From JAKIYB01 sp964590255 (GTDB taxonomy: Bacteria > Armatimonadota > Hebobacteria > CAIYQO01): a stretch of DNA of 64,000 nucleotides. This document shows positions 23,809 to 32,355 of this stretch, one piece after another. The notes beneath the pieces are model-generated. The model had not been told where the DNA came from. It was given only the letters and a program-made list of their open reading frames with translations, and did no database searches. The first letter of the stretch is position 1; each line of letters opens with the position of its first letter. The translations under genes were made by a program, and so were the position numbers. The stretch is from assembly GCA_964590255.1 (NCBI GenBank), contig CAZPYA010000011.1, positions 1 through 64,000 of the forward strand. The letters run 5' to 3'.

Positions 23809-24795
23809 TTATTCCGCCGCTGCCGACGTCTCCGGCTGTGTCTCGCCCAGGCGGGTGAGGCGCGCCACCGATTCCGGCGCCAGCCGGGCGTAGAGTTCGC
23901 GCTTCGTCCGGCCTTTGACAGTGGCCTCGAAGATGAGGTTCGTTTTCAGGCACGTGCCGCACCGCTCGATCTTCACCGCGGCATGATTCTTCTCGTCCGG
24001 CTGCTTGGTGAAATTGAATGCCGACACCGCCTGCCAGTCCTGTTTGCGGATGAGCTCCAGCAGCGCCGGCGCGTCTGCCGGATGAGCCTTGATCAACTCG
24101 GCATCCCCCATCCATCCGTCGCATTCTTCACAGAAGGGTTCACGGGCGGCGCCGGCGGACATGCCGATGGCCACCCAGGAAAGCAACCCGAGTTCAACCA
24201 GCAATAACAGGTAGAAAAATGCACCGGTAATGGGGATGCCCCCTTCGCGTCCGGCACGCGAGATTTCGATGCCTTGTTCCGCGGCCATCTGGATATACAG
24301 CCGGAACGCGTCGAATGGCGAAAGTATGTCGCCGGCAAACTGCGCCGCTTCCGCTCCACCTTCCGAGTCGCTCTGCACATATTCTATGAATTGCGCGCGG
24401 AATTTTTGACTCTCCATGAAGAGCTTCGTGCCATACACGAGGATGCCGCCGACCAGCGTGATCAACACAACCAGCGCCACCTTGCGTACCTTCAGCTTGG
24501 TGATCATGAAAGCGAGCACGAATCCGAGACAGAATCCAGCGCCTATCGGGAAAAGAATAATTAACTCGAAAAACTGGGCTATGAAATAGTAGATCATGCC
24601 GACGATGATGCCGCCGGCGACGCTGCATAACAGCAGCAGCCCCAACGAACCGGGCTTGACCGTGCCGCTGGACAGATTTTTCGGGACATCGACCAGCGGG
24701 GGCAGCGTTTCCGTTTCAACCGTCATCGATTGACCGCATTCAGTGCAATAACGGTTGCCGTCGGGGATGTCGGCGTTGCAATGGGGGCAGAGCAT
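23809..24795 (-). CDS. Zinc-ribbon multi-pass membrane protein of unknown function
   Basis: This 328-residue protein starts MLCPHCNADIPDGNRYCTECG, a zinc ribbon of the type found on many bacterial regulatory membrane proteins. Three hydrophobic helices follow at about residues 50-125 and another near 195-215. The cytoplasmic tail has more Cys pairs (FCEECDGW, RCGTCLKTN). No family is recognised. AGGAGT precedes the ATG. It lies 34 bases upstream of htpX on the same strand and may act with it. Confidence 0.7.
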   Translation of the reverse strand: MLCPHCNADIPDGNRYCTECGQSMTVETETLPPLVDVPKNLSSGTVKPGSLGLLLLCSVAGGIIVGMIYYFIAQFFELIILFPIGAGFCLGFVLAFMITKLKVRKVALVVLITLVGGILVYGTKLFMESQKFRAQFIEYVQSDSEGGAEAAQFAGDILSPFDAFRLYIQMAAEQGIEISRAGREGGIPITGAFFYLLLLVELGLLSWVAIGMSAGAAREPFCEECDGWMGDAELIKAHPADAPALLELIRKQDWQAVSAFNFTKQPDEKNHAAVKIERCGTCLKTNLIFEATVKGRTKRELYARLAPESVARLTRLGETQPETSAAAE

Positions 24796-24885
24796 TCCTA
24801 TACTCCTCTCAACATGATGGATACAGCTATTCGGCGCTATTATACCGCATGTTTCGCCGGGCGAATAGTCGTTCAGATCATCGAA

Positions 24886-25593
24886 TTATACGCCCGTTAA
24901 CATCGCCATCGGGTCCATCACCGCCGTGGGGATGTAGGGACAGCGGAGGAAGGCTTCGGCATACTGCACGCCGATCATCGCCCCGTAAAGGCGGGCACGG
25001 CCTTCGATCTGGCCAAGAATGCCGGCGACAACCTCGTGCTGCGAGGCGTAGGCGTGCATGGCGTCGAGCTTCGCCTGGAAGGTGTCGCTGATGTCGACGA
25101 TGTGCGAGGGCTTGGCGATGGGCTCGATGATGGAGAACTGGTAGAGCTTCTCCACCTGCCACGGGTCGCCGAGTTCCAGCGAGCAAATCCAGCCGGCCTG
25201 CCACACCGCCTCCGGCGTGATGCGGCCGAGGGTGCGGTGGGCGAGGTAGTCACACGGCAAGTGAGCGAAGACCAGGTGGGGTTTCACCGTGCGCACGGCG
25301 CGCATGATAGCGTGATACACCGCCTCGCAGTCCAGGTTGGCGAAGTCGGGGAACTCATGCGTAATACACCCCGCCGTGCCGAGGATGCGCTGGGCAGCGG
25401 CGCGCTCCCCCACCCGCCGCCCGACGATGCTGTCCTGCTCCTCCAAACGGACATAGCCCTCGTTGCCAGTGCAAAAGACCAGCGTGGTCACCTCGGCGCC
25501 GGCGTTGGCCAGCTTGCGCAGCGTGCCGCCGGGGCCGATCACTTCGTCATCGTCGTGGGCGCAGATAGCCAATACGCGATGGGTTTCAGCCAT
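24886..25593 (-). CDS. PIG-L/LmbE family deacetylase
   Basis: This 235-residue zinc hydrolase begins HRVLAICAHDDDEVIGPGGTLRKLA; the AHDDDE variant of the AHPDDE motif supplies the catalytic Asp and metal ligands. CDYLAHRTLGRIT supplies the third-ligand region. Family members deacetylate N-acetylglucosamine conjugates or bacillithiol/mycothiol precursors. The substrate is unknown. AAGGAG precedes the ATG. It lies just downstream of a glycoside hydrolase gene. Confidence 0.82.
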   Translation of the reverse strand: MAETHRVLAICAHDDDEVIGPGGTLRKLANAGAEVTTLVFCTGNEGYVRLEEQDSIVGRRVGERAAAQRILGTAGCITHEFPDFANLDCEAVYHAIMRAVRTVKPHLVFAHLPCDYLAHRTLGRITPEAVWQAGWICSLELGDPWQVEKLYQFSIIEPIAKPSHIVDISDTFQAKLDAMHAYASQHEVVAGILGQIEGRARLYGAMIGVQYAEAFLRCPYIPTAVMDPMAMLTGV

Positions 25594-25635
25594 GGGATAC
25601 TCCTTCAGCGAGGCATCTTCGCATTACCGCTGCGC

Positions 25636-25690
25636 GCTCCCGCGCGCGCCCTCACCCCCTGCCCCCTCTCTCAATTCTGGGAGAGGGGGT
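25636..25690. repeat. GC-rich intergenic repeat copy (inverted)
   Basis: Read on the minus strand: CCCCCTCTCCCAGAATT, GAGAGAGGGGG, CAGGGGGTGAGGGC, then GCGCGCGGGAGCGCGC. This is nearly the same order as 10602-10658. It lies directly after the glycoside hydrolase stop and may act as its terminator. Confidence 0.65.
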
Positions 25691-27819
25691 TATTTCCCGA
25701 TGCGGTAGACGTTCCACGGCTCCGCTTGCAGCGTGCCATTTTGCGCCACCGGTTCGGCGATGCCGGCGGTAATGCGCTCGACGGCGCCGGACACCGGCAG
25801 CGAGACGGCATCGAAGACGAAGAGGATATCGGCGCGGCCGCCGGTCCAGCGCACCGCTGTCCGTCCGGGCAGCAGCAGGCGGCGCACCAGGTCGTCCTCC
25901 ACCGCGAAGTAGGTGTCGAGATACGCCTTGAACCATGCCGGCTTCGGGCCAAAGGCGCGGGCATACGCTCCAAGCATAGGCACGGTGCGGCTGGCGAGGA
26001 AGCGGAAGAAGATCTGCCGCGCCTGCTCCTCGGTGCGGTCGCGGTGCAACTCCACGCGCGGCTGCTGGTCGGGCCACATGTCCTCATTGCCCACCAGCCA
26101 GTCAAGGCTGTTCTGCCCAACGATGGACTGCTCGTCGCGAATGTTGCCGCGGTTGGGATCGAACATGCCGCAGGCGGCGAGACCGAAGGGGCTCACGCCT
26201 TCAACTTCGATGTTGGCGATGCCGATGGATTGCAGGTCGGCGATAAATTCGGCCAGCGCCAGAGTGTTCGGCTGCATGCCGCGCGAAAAGTCCACCGGAT
26301 ACATGCCCAGATTGCCGAGGGAGTCGAACCAGATATAGTCGAGTCCGCCTTCTTCTTTCCAGCGCTTCAAGTCGTCGAAAATCCATTGGCGCACGCCAGT
26401 GTTCCAGTTCATGCAGGCCAGTTCAAAATTCGGGTAACCGCCGGATGCCACAAGGGTTGTAGAGGTGTGGCTCACCCAGTCCGGGTGCTCGGTGATGATC
26501 GGCGCGTTATACGACAGGTGAGGACCGATCCAGTGGCCCACTTCGATCCCCAGCGCATGGGCTTTCTGATAATAGTACTGCCATGCCGCCATGCCGCCCC
26601 ACATCTCGGCGGGCACATAGCGATGCACGCAGCAGACGGAGCCGACGTTGAGGTCACCATGGATGCCGCGGTGCAGCTTGCATTCGCGTCCACGCTCGGA
26701 GGGGTCGGTTTGCACGATGGGTTCAGGGATGACGCGGCGAATCCCCTTCGACGCCAGTTCGGCGAAGAAGGTATCCGCCATGGCGATGAGCCATTCCTGC
26801 GAAGGCACCCAGGCATCGCCGACGCGCATCTGGACGCTGCCGTCGTCCATCAATTGCGTGCCGTAGCCGATGGTCGCCTCGGGCATGGGGCGCGAGCGCT
26901 GGATATTGAAGAGGGCGCGCATGGCGTTGCCGCAGAAGTCGTGGGCGTCTTTCCAACGGTTGCGCAACGTGTGCTCGGGCATGCCTTCAGCATCCGCGGG
27001 CGCGAAGAGGATGCACTTGCGCGGGATTTCCACGGCATCGGTCAACGCGAAATGAGCGGCGTCGACGACGAAGATCACGTCTTCGCCGGGATTCTTCTGC
27101 AGGAAGCTGCGGATGTCCGCCTTTTCCGGCCAGTATCCGAATAGAGTACCTTGCGCGCTGCCGATGAAGTCGAAGCTCTGGTGCAGACCGAGGCGCGGGG
27201 TGAGTTGGAAGGACATGCCCAGCGGATCGCCGAAGCGCTTGAGCTGCTTGAGGCAGGCGCTGGTGAAGTGGGTGTCGGCTTCGGCGGTGTAGATGGCCGG
27301 CGTCACTTGCCCGGTGGACAGAATGGTGTTGCCCTCCGCGCGGCCGCCGATTTCCCAGGTACCATGCGACAGGATGCGGAAGAGCTTCGTATTCTCCGAC
27401 GTGAAGCGCCAGGCGTAGGAAAAACCGGTGTAGGCGGCCTCCTCGATCTGCAACGCCTCAGGCTTCAACAACCAGACCAACTCGGCCTGGCTGTCGCCAT
27501 GAAGCTGAACGAGCGCCTGTATGCCGTTGTATTCGTCCTCGTAGGCGCTCTCCAACGTGGGCGTGCCAAGGGCGGTGGTATAGACGGCATAGCCGCCGCC
27601 GGGCAACGGCTCAGTGCGCTCGAAGCGGAAGCGGGTGAAGAGCACGCCGCGGTCGGACTTCAGATACGGCGCCAAGGGCACGACTTGACTGCGCAGCGGC
27701 ACATCCTGCGCCCACACGCGGCCCAGGCCGAGAATGTCGCCGCTGTCGATGAGCAGTTCGATGGTGATACCGTTGCTCAGTTCGAGCATAATTCCGGTCT
27801 CTTCGCGCGATACGGACAT
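25690..27819 (-). CDS. Putative glycoside hydrolase, melibiase/GH36-like
   Basis: This 709-residue protein has an N-terminal beta-sandwich-like region (to about residue 300) and a TIM barrel with ALGIEVGHWIGPHLSYNAP, LDYIWFDSLGNLG and later NEDMWPDQQPR. The Asp of WFDS is positioned like the nucleophile of alpha-galactosidase-type enzymes. A small C-terminal beta domain follows. No signal peptide is visible, so it may act on imported oligosaccharides. AAAGG precedes the ATG. Its neighbours (large secreted protein, PIG-L) suggest a glycan-use locus. Confidence 0.6.
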   Translation of the reverse strand: MSVSREETGIMLELSNGITIELLIDSGDILGLGRVWAQDVPLRSQVVPLAPYLKSDRGVLFTRFRFERTEPLPGGGYAVYTTALGTPTLESAYEDEYNGIQALVQLHGDSQAELVWLLKPEALQIEEAAYTGFSYAWRFTSENTKLFRILSHGTWEIGGRAEGNTILSTGQVTPAIYTAEADTHFTSACLKQLKRFGDPLGMSFQLTPRLGLHQSFDFIGSAQGTLFGYWPEKADIRSFLQKNPGEDVIFVVDAAHFALTDAVEIPRKCILFAPADAEGMPEHTLRNRWKDAHDFCGNAMRALFNIQRSRPMPEATIGYGTQLMDDGSVQMRVGDAWVPSQEWLIAMADTFFAELASKGIRRVIPEPIVQTDPSERGRECKLHRGIHGDLNVGSVCCVHRYVPAEMWGGMAAWQYYYQKAHALGIEVGHWIGPHLSYNAPIITEHPDWVSHTSTTLVASGGYPNFELACMNWNTGVRQWIFDDLKRWKEEGGLDYIWFDSLGNLGMYPVDFSRGMQPNTLALAEFIADLQSIGIANIEVEGVSPFGLAACGMFDPNRGNIRDEQSIVGQNSLDWLVGNEDMWPDQQPRVELHRDRTEEQARQIFFRFLASRTVPMLGAYARAFGPKPAWFKAYLDTYFAVEDDLVRRLLLPGRTAVRWTGGRADILFVFDAVSLPVSGAVERITAGIAEPVAQNGTLQAEPWNVYRIGK

Positions 27820-27831
27820 GATGATGCCTTT

Positions 27832-30800
27832 CTATTGACCGACCGGCACGTAGACCGTTGTCCCGGCCGGCACGGTGACTTTTGTATGGATGGTCAGGCG
27901 ATCCGCTATGGCCCTTGGACTGCTGATGGTAGCCTTGATCGCCTTACCCGTCGGATTATTCACCTCGATGACCGCGCCTTCCTGCGTCCAGGGGGCGGAA
28001 AATGCGAGATTGAGGTTCGGATTTGTCGCAGTGAGCATGTTGCCGAAGTAGAAGCGCCCATCGGCGGTGACATTCAGCCGACCGAGCGCAACGCCGTCGA
28101 GGAATGCGTAACTGGTGAGTACACCCGGCTTCGCGGGATCGGCGGAAGGCTGCCAGAGGCCTACCGGCCACCGCGGGTTGGCGCCGGTGAGTCTAACGGG
28201 CATGTAGCCGAGCAACGGCATCTTCCCACCAGTTATCTGGCCGGCGGCGCCGCCGGCCTTCGCCGTCAGGTTGAGGTAGAGCGCGGTGCCGGCGTGCTGC
28301 CCCTGCGTCATGGCCAGCGTGAATGGGGTGGCGCCGTCGAAGCCGAAGGCTTTGCGAATCTCCTTCACCTTCTTCGGGTCGATGAGCAGGTACGATCCGC
28401 GGTAGACGGTGCCGGCCTTCGCGGTCGCGCCGTGCGTGTCGCAAGCCAGGCCAACGGTGCCGTTGCCTTTCACCCGCAGCGGGGTGAGCGCGAGGACGTT
28501 GCCACACACGCCGCCGATGGGCAGATCGAGGAAGGCGTCCTTCGCCAGCACACCCTCGACTGTCTGCCCGGTCTTTGGATCGGTGTAGACGAAAGCGTTG
28601 CCCGTCGCTTTCGTGAAAACCGGCCAAACCGGTGCCTGCATCGTCAGGTCTTTCTTCAGCGTCACACTGGTGATGTATTGGCGGAATTCCATCGAGCGGC
28701 CATACATGAAGCTGATATAGCGCGTATGGCCGGCAAATTCGGGAATGGGCACGTCGTGGAAGATGGGCGAATTGTCGGCGCCAGGATCGCGTCCGCCGGG
28801 CATATAGGTGCTGTCGCTGGTGAATTCATGGATATAATAGCCTTCGCCGGAATAGACCACCTGGAATTTGGGGCAATACGGCAGGTTCACCTTCACGCCG
28901 GGGACGGCGATGCTTGCGCCGGTGGAGACGCGTTGGCGGCCGGTATAGACCATGTCGGCCCACGGCAGCGGGGTGAACCAGTTCTGGCGGTCCATGCAGC
29001 GGATGGTGTTCAGGCGCGGCAGCGTGCGGATGGGCGAGAGCAGCGCCATGCCGCCGGCGGCATCGGTGATCTCGACCAGGAACCAGCGCTGGATGCCCAG
29101 GTCACCGCTCCAGGCGACGTCGATGGTCGGCGATTTCGGGGTGAACTGGCGATAAACGCCATATTGATCGCGCACCGTTACCGCCGTGATCGGCTTCGCG
29201 GCGCGCGCCTGCAGGCTAATCTGCCAGGTGGGTGATTGCCAGTTGTCGATGCGGCAGTCATCAACCAGCGGGCCGGAACTGAGATAACGCCGTGCCGGAT
29301 TACCGCCGAAGCTGGCGATGCCCTGCCGGAAATAATAGGCAGCGTTGGCGGGGGTATCGTAATTAACGTAATTCTGCAGGCCGGTCTTGGCTGCGGTCGA
29401 CATGGCGGAAGGCGCGTATGTTTCATGCACGGCGATGGGAATGGGCAGCGAGGCATTGTCGGTCAGCCATTGGTAAGCGAAGCGGCCATCGTCCACAAGT
29501 TTACCGTCGCGGTACGTCGCCACCGCCACGGCGGGCAGGTGGCTATACAGGTCCGGCGGCAGCGCGCCGTATTCACGCGGTTGCGCGTGCCAGGCCGGAC
29601 GGGCGGCAATGGGCAGCGTGTCGCCCATGCCCAGTAGCAGGTGGCCGGTCCAGAAAAGCTGTTTCCTGTCGGGAGTAAGCAGGTGCGTGCGGACGCGGCC
29701 GGTATGCGCCACCACCAGGAAGCGGTCGCCGAGATCGGTGCCCATGTCCAGGCCGGGCAGCAACGCCACGCGATCATCGGATGCCGCGGCGCAGGCATTC
29801 ACGAAGGCGTCCCATTTGTTGATATCCGTCGTTTCCAGCGCCTCCGTGAAGCAGACCACATCGTACCCGGCGGCCTTCGCCGCCGTCGCCCACTCGGCGG
29901 GGGTGCCGGCGCCATCGCTCATGGCGCTGTGAGCGCCGACGAGAATGCGCATCGGTCGGATATCCGCGCCGTGCAGTGTCGGGTCGCGCTTCGCCCAGAG
30001 ATCGGCAAGCATGAAATCGGATTTCAACGGCAGCGGATCGCCCGGTTTCACGCCGCGCGCGGCGTCATAGCCCCCCATGCCGGCGGCGGTATTCTGGCCC
30101 AGCCAGCAATACAGGTTGTCGAGCAGGCGGTGTATATCGCTGGGCGTGGCGCCGTCGCCTTTTTCCATGGCGATACCGTCGATGCGCGAAAAGGCGGACT
30201 CGGAGAACGAGCCTTCTTTGGCGTAGGTGAAGTAATAGAGGATGAACGGCGAGATACCGATGACGGCAATGCGGCCCTTGCCATACCCGCGCGCAACGGC
30301 GATAGCCGGGTTCTCCAGGCCGGGCGCCGGCACCCATGCCGCTTTGGGATCGTAGATGGTGCCGCGCAGCCAGGCGCTTTGTGCGCCGGGCATGCTCTGG
30401 ACGATGGACGTCCACGCCGGATCGCGCGGGAGAAGCGGAATTGATGTGTAGTTATCGTCCCAGCGCGTGCAATATGCCGGGTAGTAGACGCGCTTCACTC
30501 CAACGGTGACGGGATGCGGCTCGATCCGCTCTGTCCAGCCGTAATGGATGGGAAAGACGTTGATGATCTTCGCGACTTCATATGCATGAGCGGTATCGCG
30601 CACCACGGCGCATTCCGTATCGAGACCATACGGCTTGAAGAGCTGCCGCAACGATTCGATGGTGCGCGTGCCGGTTTCTTCCAATCCCGCGATGATGAGC
30701 AAGCCGCCGCCCGCCTCGACGTATTGCCGCAGCAACTCGGCATTGTTTCGCACGGTTGAGAGATGCAGGCCGCTGCGCCATTCGGTATGATCGAAATATC

Positions 30801-31107
30801 CCCCACCCCACGCCGCGCTGGGCCCCAGGTAGACGACGGTGTTGAACTGGCGCAGATACGGCAGCGACAGCGGCTGCCACTCATTAGCCTCGGTGACGCG
30901 GTAGCCGCGCGCCGCCAACATCTTCTGGTAGGTCTCATCCAGCTTCGGCTGGCGACCAAAATCCCATTCGGAATGGCCGCGGTAGAGGAGCAAGTCGAGT
31001 GGTTGGCCGTCTTTGCCGCCGGTGGCCGGCGCGGGCAGTTGGGCGAAGGCGGCAATGGCGAGTATGGCGAGGCAGAACAGCAGCGCAGCACGGGCACGCG
31101 AAAGCAT
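27832..31107 (-). CDS. Very large secreted protein of unknown function (1091 aa)
   Basis: It starts with a signal peptide (MLSRARAALLFCLAILAIAAFAQ). Residues about 30-300 look like an alpha/beta amidotransferase-like or ThuA-like fold (DLLLYRGHSEWDFG, YVEAGGGLLIIAGLEE). The middle third recalls PHP-type amidohydrolase layouts (GAHSAMSDGAG, DVVCFTEALETTDINKWDAFV). The C-terminal part is beta-rich. None of these is a firm assignment. I take the ATG at 31107 because AAAGG lies 6-7 bases before it. The frame continues to 31623 but that stretch covers the Rrf2 gene. The glycoside hydrolase starts 12 bases downstream. Confidence 0.65.
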   Translation of the reverse strand: MLSRARAALLFCLAILAIAAFAQLPAPATGGKDGQPLDLLLYRGHSEWDFGRQPKLDETYQKMLAARGYRVTEANEWQPLSLPYLRQFNTVVYLGPSAAWGGGYFDHTEWRSGLHLSTVRNNAELLRQYVEAGGGLLIIAGLEETGTRTIESLRQLFKPYGLDTECAVVRDTAHAYEVAKIINVFPIHYGWTERIEPHPVTVGVKRVYYPAYCTRWDDNYTSIPLLPRDPAWTSIVQSMPGAQSAWLRGTIYDPKAAWVPAPGLENPAIAVARGYGKGRIAVIGISPFILYYFTYAKEGSFSESAFSRIDGIAMEKGDGATPSDIHRLLDNLYCWLGQNTAAGMGGYDAARGVKPGDPLPLKSDFMLADLWAKRDPTLHGADIRPMRILVGAHSAMSDGAGTPAEWATAAKAAGYDVVCFTEALETTDINKWDAFVNACAAASDDRVALLPGLDMGTDLGDRFLVVAHTGRVRTHLLTPDRKQLFWTGHLLLGMGDTLPIAARPAWHAQPREYGALPPDLYSHLPAVAVATYRDGKLVDDGRFAYQWLTDNASLPIPIAVHETYAPSAMSTAAKTGLQNYVNYDTPANAAYYFRQGIASFGGNPARRYLSSGPLVDDCRIDNWQSPTWQISLQARAAKPITAVTVRDQYGVYRQFTPKSPTIDVAWSGDLGIQRWFLVEITDAAGGMALLSPIRTLPRLNTIRCMDRQNWFTPLPWADMVYTGRQRVSTGASIAVPGVKVNLPYCPKFQVVYSGEGYYIHEFTSDSTYMPGGRDPGADNSPIFHDVPIPEFAGHTRYISFMYGRSMEFRQYITSVTLKKDLTMQAPVWPVFTKATGNAFVYTDPKTGQTVEGVLAKDAFLDLPIGGVCGNVLALTPLRVKGNGTVGLACDTHGATAKAGTVYRGSYLLIDPKKVKEIRKAFGFDGATPFTLAMTQGQHAGTALYLNLTAKAGGAAGQITGGKMPLLGYMPVRLTGANPRWPVGLWQPSADPAKPGVLTSYAFLDGVALGRLNVTADGRFYFGNMLTATNPNLNLAFSAPWTQEGAVIEVNNPTGKAIKATISSPRAIADRLTIHTKVTVPAGTTVYVPVGQ

Positions 31108-31229
31108 GGTCATCCCTTTCACCGGAGACGGTTGGGGACCGGGTACTGCTTTCCTACGTCGCGAGCGGGTAAAATCCTGCTGATGCAACGAAATATCCCG
31201 AAAAATCCGGTGTCGGACCGTGGGCTGCT

Positions 31230-31676
31230 TTACTCGGCTGCGAGTAGCGCGGTGATTGCTGCATCTATGTGATGCTGTTTTTCGCAGAGATCGGCCAGCG
31301 TGATAGCCCCCAGGTAGTCGGAGAGCACGGCACTGGCGCCATCGAGAATCTGACGCAAGGCGCACATCTCCGGCGTACGGTCGCAGTTCACGATAGCGGC
31401 GCATTCGACGAGATTGATGGGACCCTCGAGGATATGCACGACTTCCAGCAGCGTCACTTCGTGCGGGTCGCGATTCAGGCGATAGCCGCCATTGACGCCG
31501 CGAGTGGCGGACACCAGACCCGATTTGCGCAACAGCACCATCAACTGTTCGAGGTAGGTGGTGGGAAGCTGCTGTATCTCCACGATGTCGCGGAGGAGGA
31601 TGGAGCCTTGCCCATACTTGCACGCCAGCACGGCCAGCGCGCGCAGGCCATACGTTGATCGAGTGGACAGTTTCAC
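31230..31676 (-). CDS. Rrf2-family transcriptional regulator with Fe-S cysteines
   Basis: This 148-residue winged-helix regulator starts MKLSTRSTYGLRALAVLA, the standard Rrf2 opening. The recognition helix region is followed by ATRGVNGGYRLNR. Three cysteines, ECAAIVNCDRTPEMC (C-x5-C-x6-C), sit where IscR/NsrR bind a [2Fe-2S] or [4Fe-4S] cluster, so redox, NO or iron sensing is plausible. It is divergent from the multihaem cytochrome operon across 679 bases and is the most likely local regulator of it. Confidence 0.88.
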   Translation of the reverse strand: MKLSTRSTYGLRALAVLACKYGQGSILLRDIVEIQQLPTTYLEQLMVLLRKSGLVSATRGVNGGYRLNRDPHEVTLLEVVHILEGPINLVECAAIVNCDRTPEMCALRQILDGASAVLSDYLGAITLADLCEKQHHIDAAITALLAAE

Positions 31677-31751
31677 GACAGTTACTCCTTACGGAATCGC
31701 TACTTGATCCCGAAGAGATGCCATCGGTGTGAGACGCCGGTCGCCAGCCAT

Positions 31752-31766
31752 CATGTGTGGCACATG
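31752..31766. promoter_or_regulatory. Palindromic operator candidate
   Basis: CATGTG-tgg-CACATG, a perfect 6+3+6 palindrome 76 bases upstream of the Rrf2 start codon. It could be an autoregulatory site, but no Rrf2 consensus match is claimed. Confidence 0.3.
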
Positions 31767-31941
31767 CGCCAACCGATCGTTCATCATTTCACAGTCCGCG
31801 GCATACGGGATACAAACGATGATCCTTATCGCGCATTTCTCCCTATTTCTTATCTACAATACTCTATATATATCACGTCGTCAACGGATTTGTGCATTAT
31901 TTCACGATAACAAATTCAGCGTCGAGTTTATGTTCTCAGGT

Positions 31942-32015
31942 CTTTCGCTTCACCCCCCTCTCCTCAGGATTGGGAGAGGGGGGCAGGGGGTGAGGGCCGA
32001 ACGAGGAAGCGAAAG
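31942..32015. repeat. GC-rich intergenic repeat copy inside a longer palindrome
   Basis: CCCCCCTCTCC…GGGAGAGGGGGG then CAGGGGGTGAGGGC. The whole is bounded by CTTTCGCTT (31942-31950) and its complement AAGCGAAAG (32007-32015), a nested arrangement absent from the other copies. Confidence 0.6.
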
Positions 32016-32097
32016 TCCTGTCGCATTTCACTATGCTTCGCTCGTCTGATCATCATATTTCACGCCTGTTTATAATTTATCAACTTTATCGGGAGCG

Positions 32098-32126
32098 TTG
32101 ACATCTGTCCCCTGCTGCGTTATGAT
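32098..32126 (+). promoter_or_regulatory. Promoter of the multihaem cytochrome operon
   Basis: A perfect TTGACA (32098-32103), a 17-bp spacer and TATGAT (32121-32126). The predicted transcript would carry a leader of about 220 bases before the 32356 ATG. Confidence 0.65.
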
Positions 32127-32355
32127 GCGATTGAGGGGTCGACGGCGCGGCGTCTTCGTGCCATGCTTCACAAATCCGGCCATTCGCTCGCATCACGGCC
32201 AGTCTGCTGCCCGGCGATGAGGCGAATTCGTCCGATGGACCACGTGATAGTTCCCCTTTGCGACGAAATGCCCAATCGACGGCATTCGCCGTGCGGCCGG
32301 GCCGTGCAGCAGTAGATGTGCCCAACTATACTATATTACAGTAGAGATCGTCGTT

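Larger units (their letters stand above)
31677..32355. other. 679-base intergenic region upstream of the cytochrome operon
   Basis: There is no convincing gene. The region is notably A+T-rich from about 31790 to 31930 and 32040 to 32100. It holds a perfect palindrome CATGTG-tgg-CACATG at 31752-31766, a GC-rich repeat copy at 31942-32015, and a strong plus-strand promoter at 32098-32126. About 220 bases of GC-rich leader follow before the start codon at 32356. Confidence 0.6.

Noticed and set aside
25036..29235. Long plus-strand frames (about 700 codons each) opposite the glycoside hydrolase and the large secreted protein
   Set aside because: Low-complexity His/Arg/Gly/Ala translations without domains; the minus strand carries a coherent hydrolase and a protein with a signal peptide.
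31108..31623. N-terminal extension of the large secreted protein through the Rrf2 gene
   Set aside because: The extension is Arg/Ser-rich nonsense in the alternative frame of an intact Rrf2 gene, while a signal peptide and ribosome site are found at 31107.
32086..32325. A 79-codon minus-strand open frame in the cytochrome-operon leader
   Set aside because: It overlaps the strong plus-strand promoter and GC-rich leader, has no ribosome site and no recognisable protein features; I treat it as chance.
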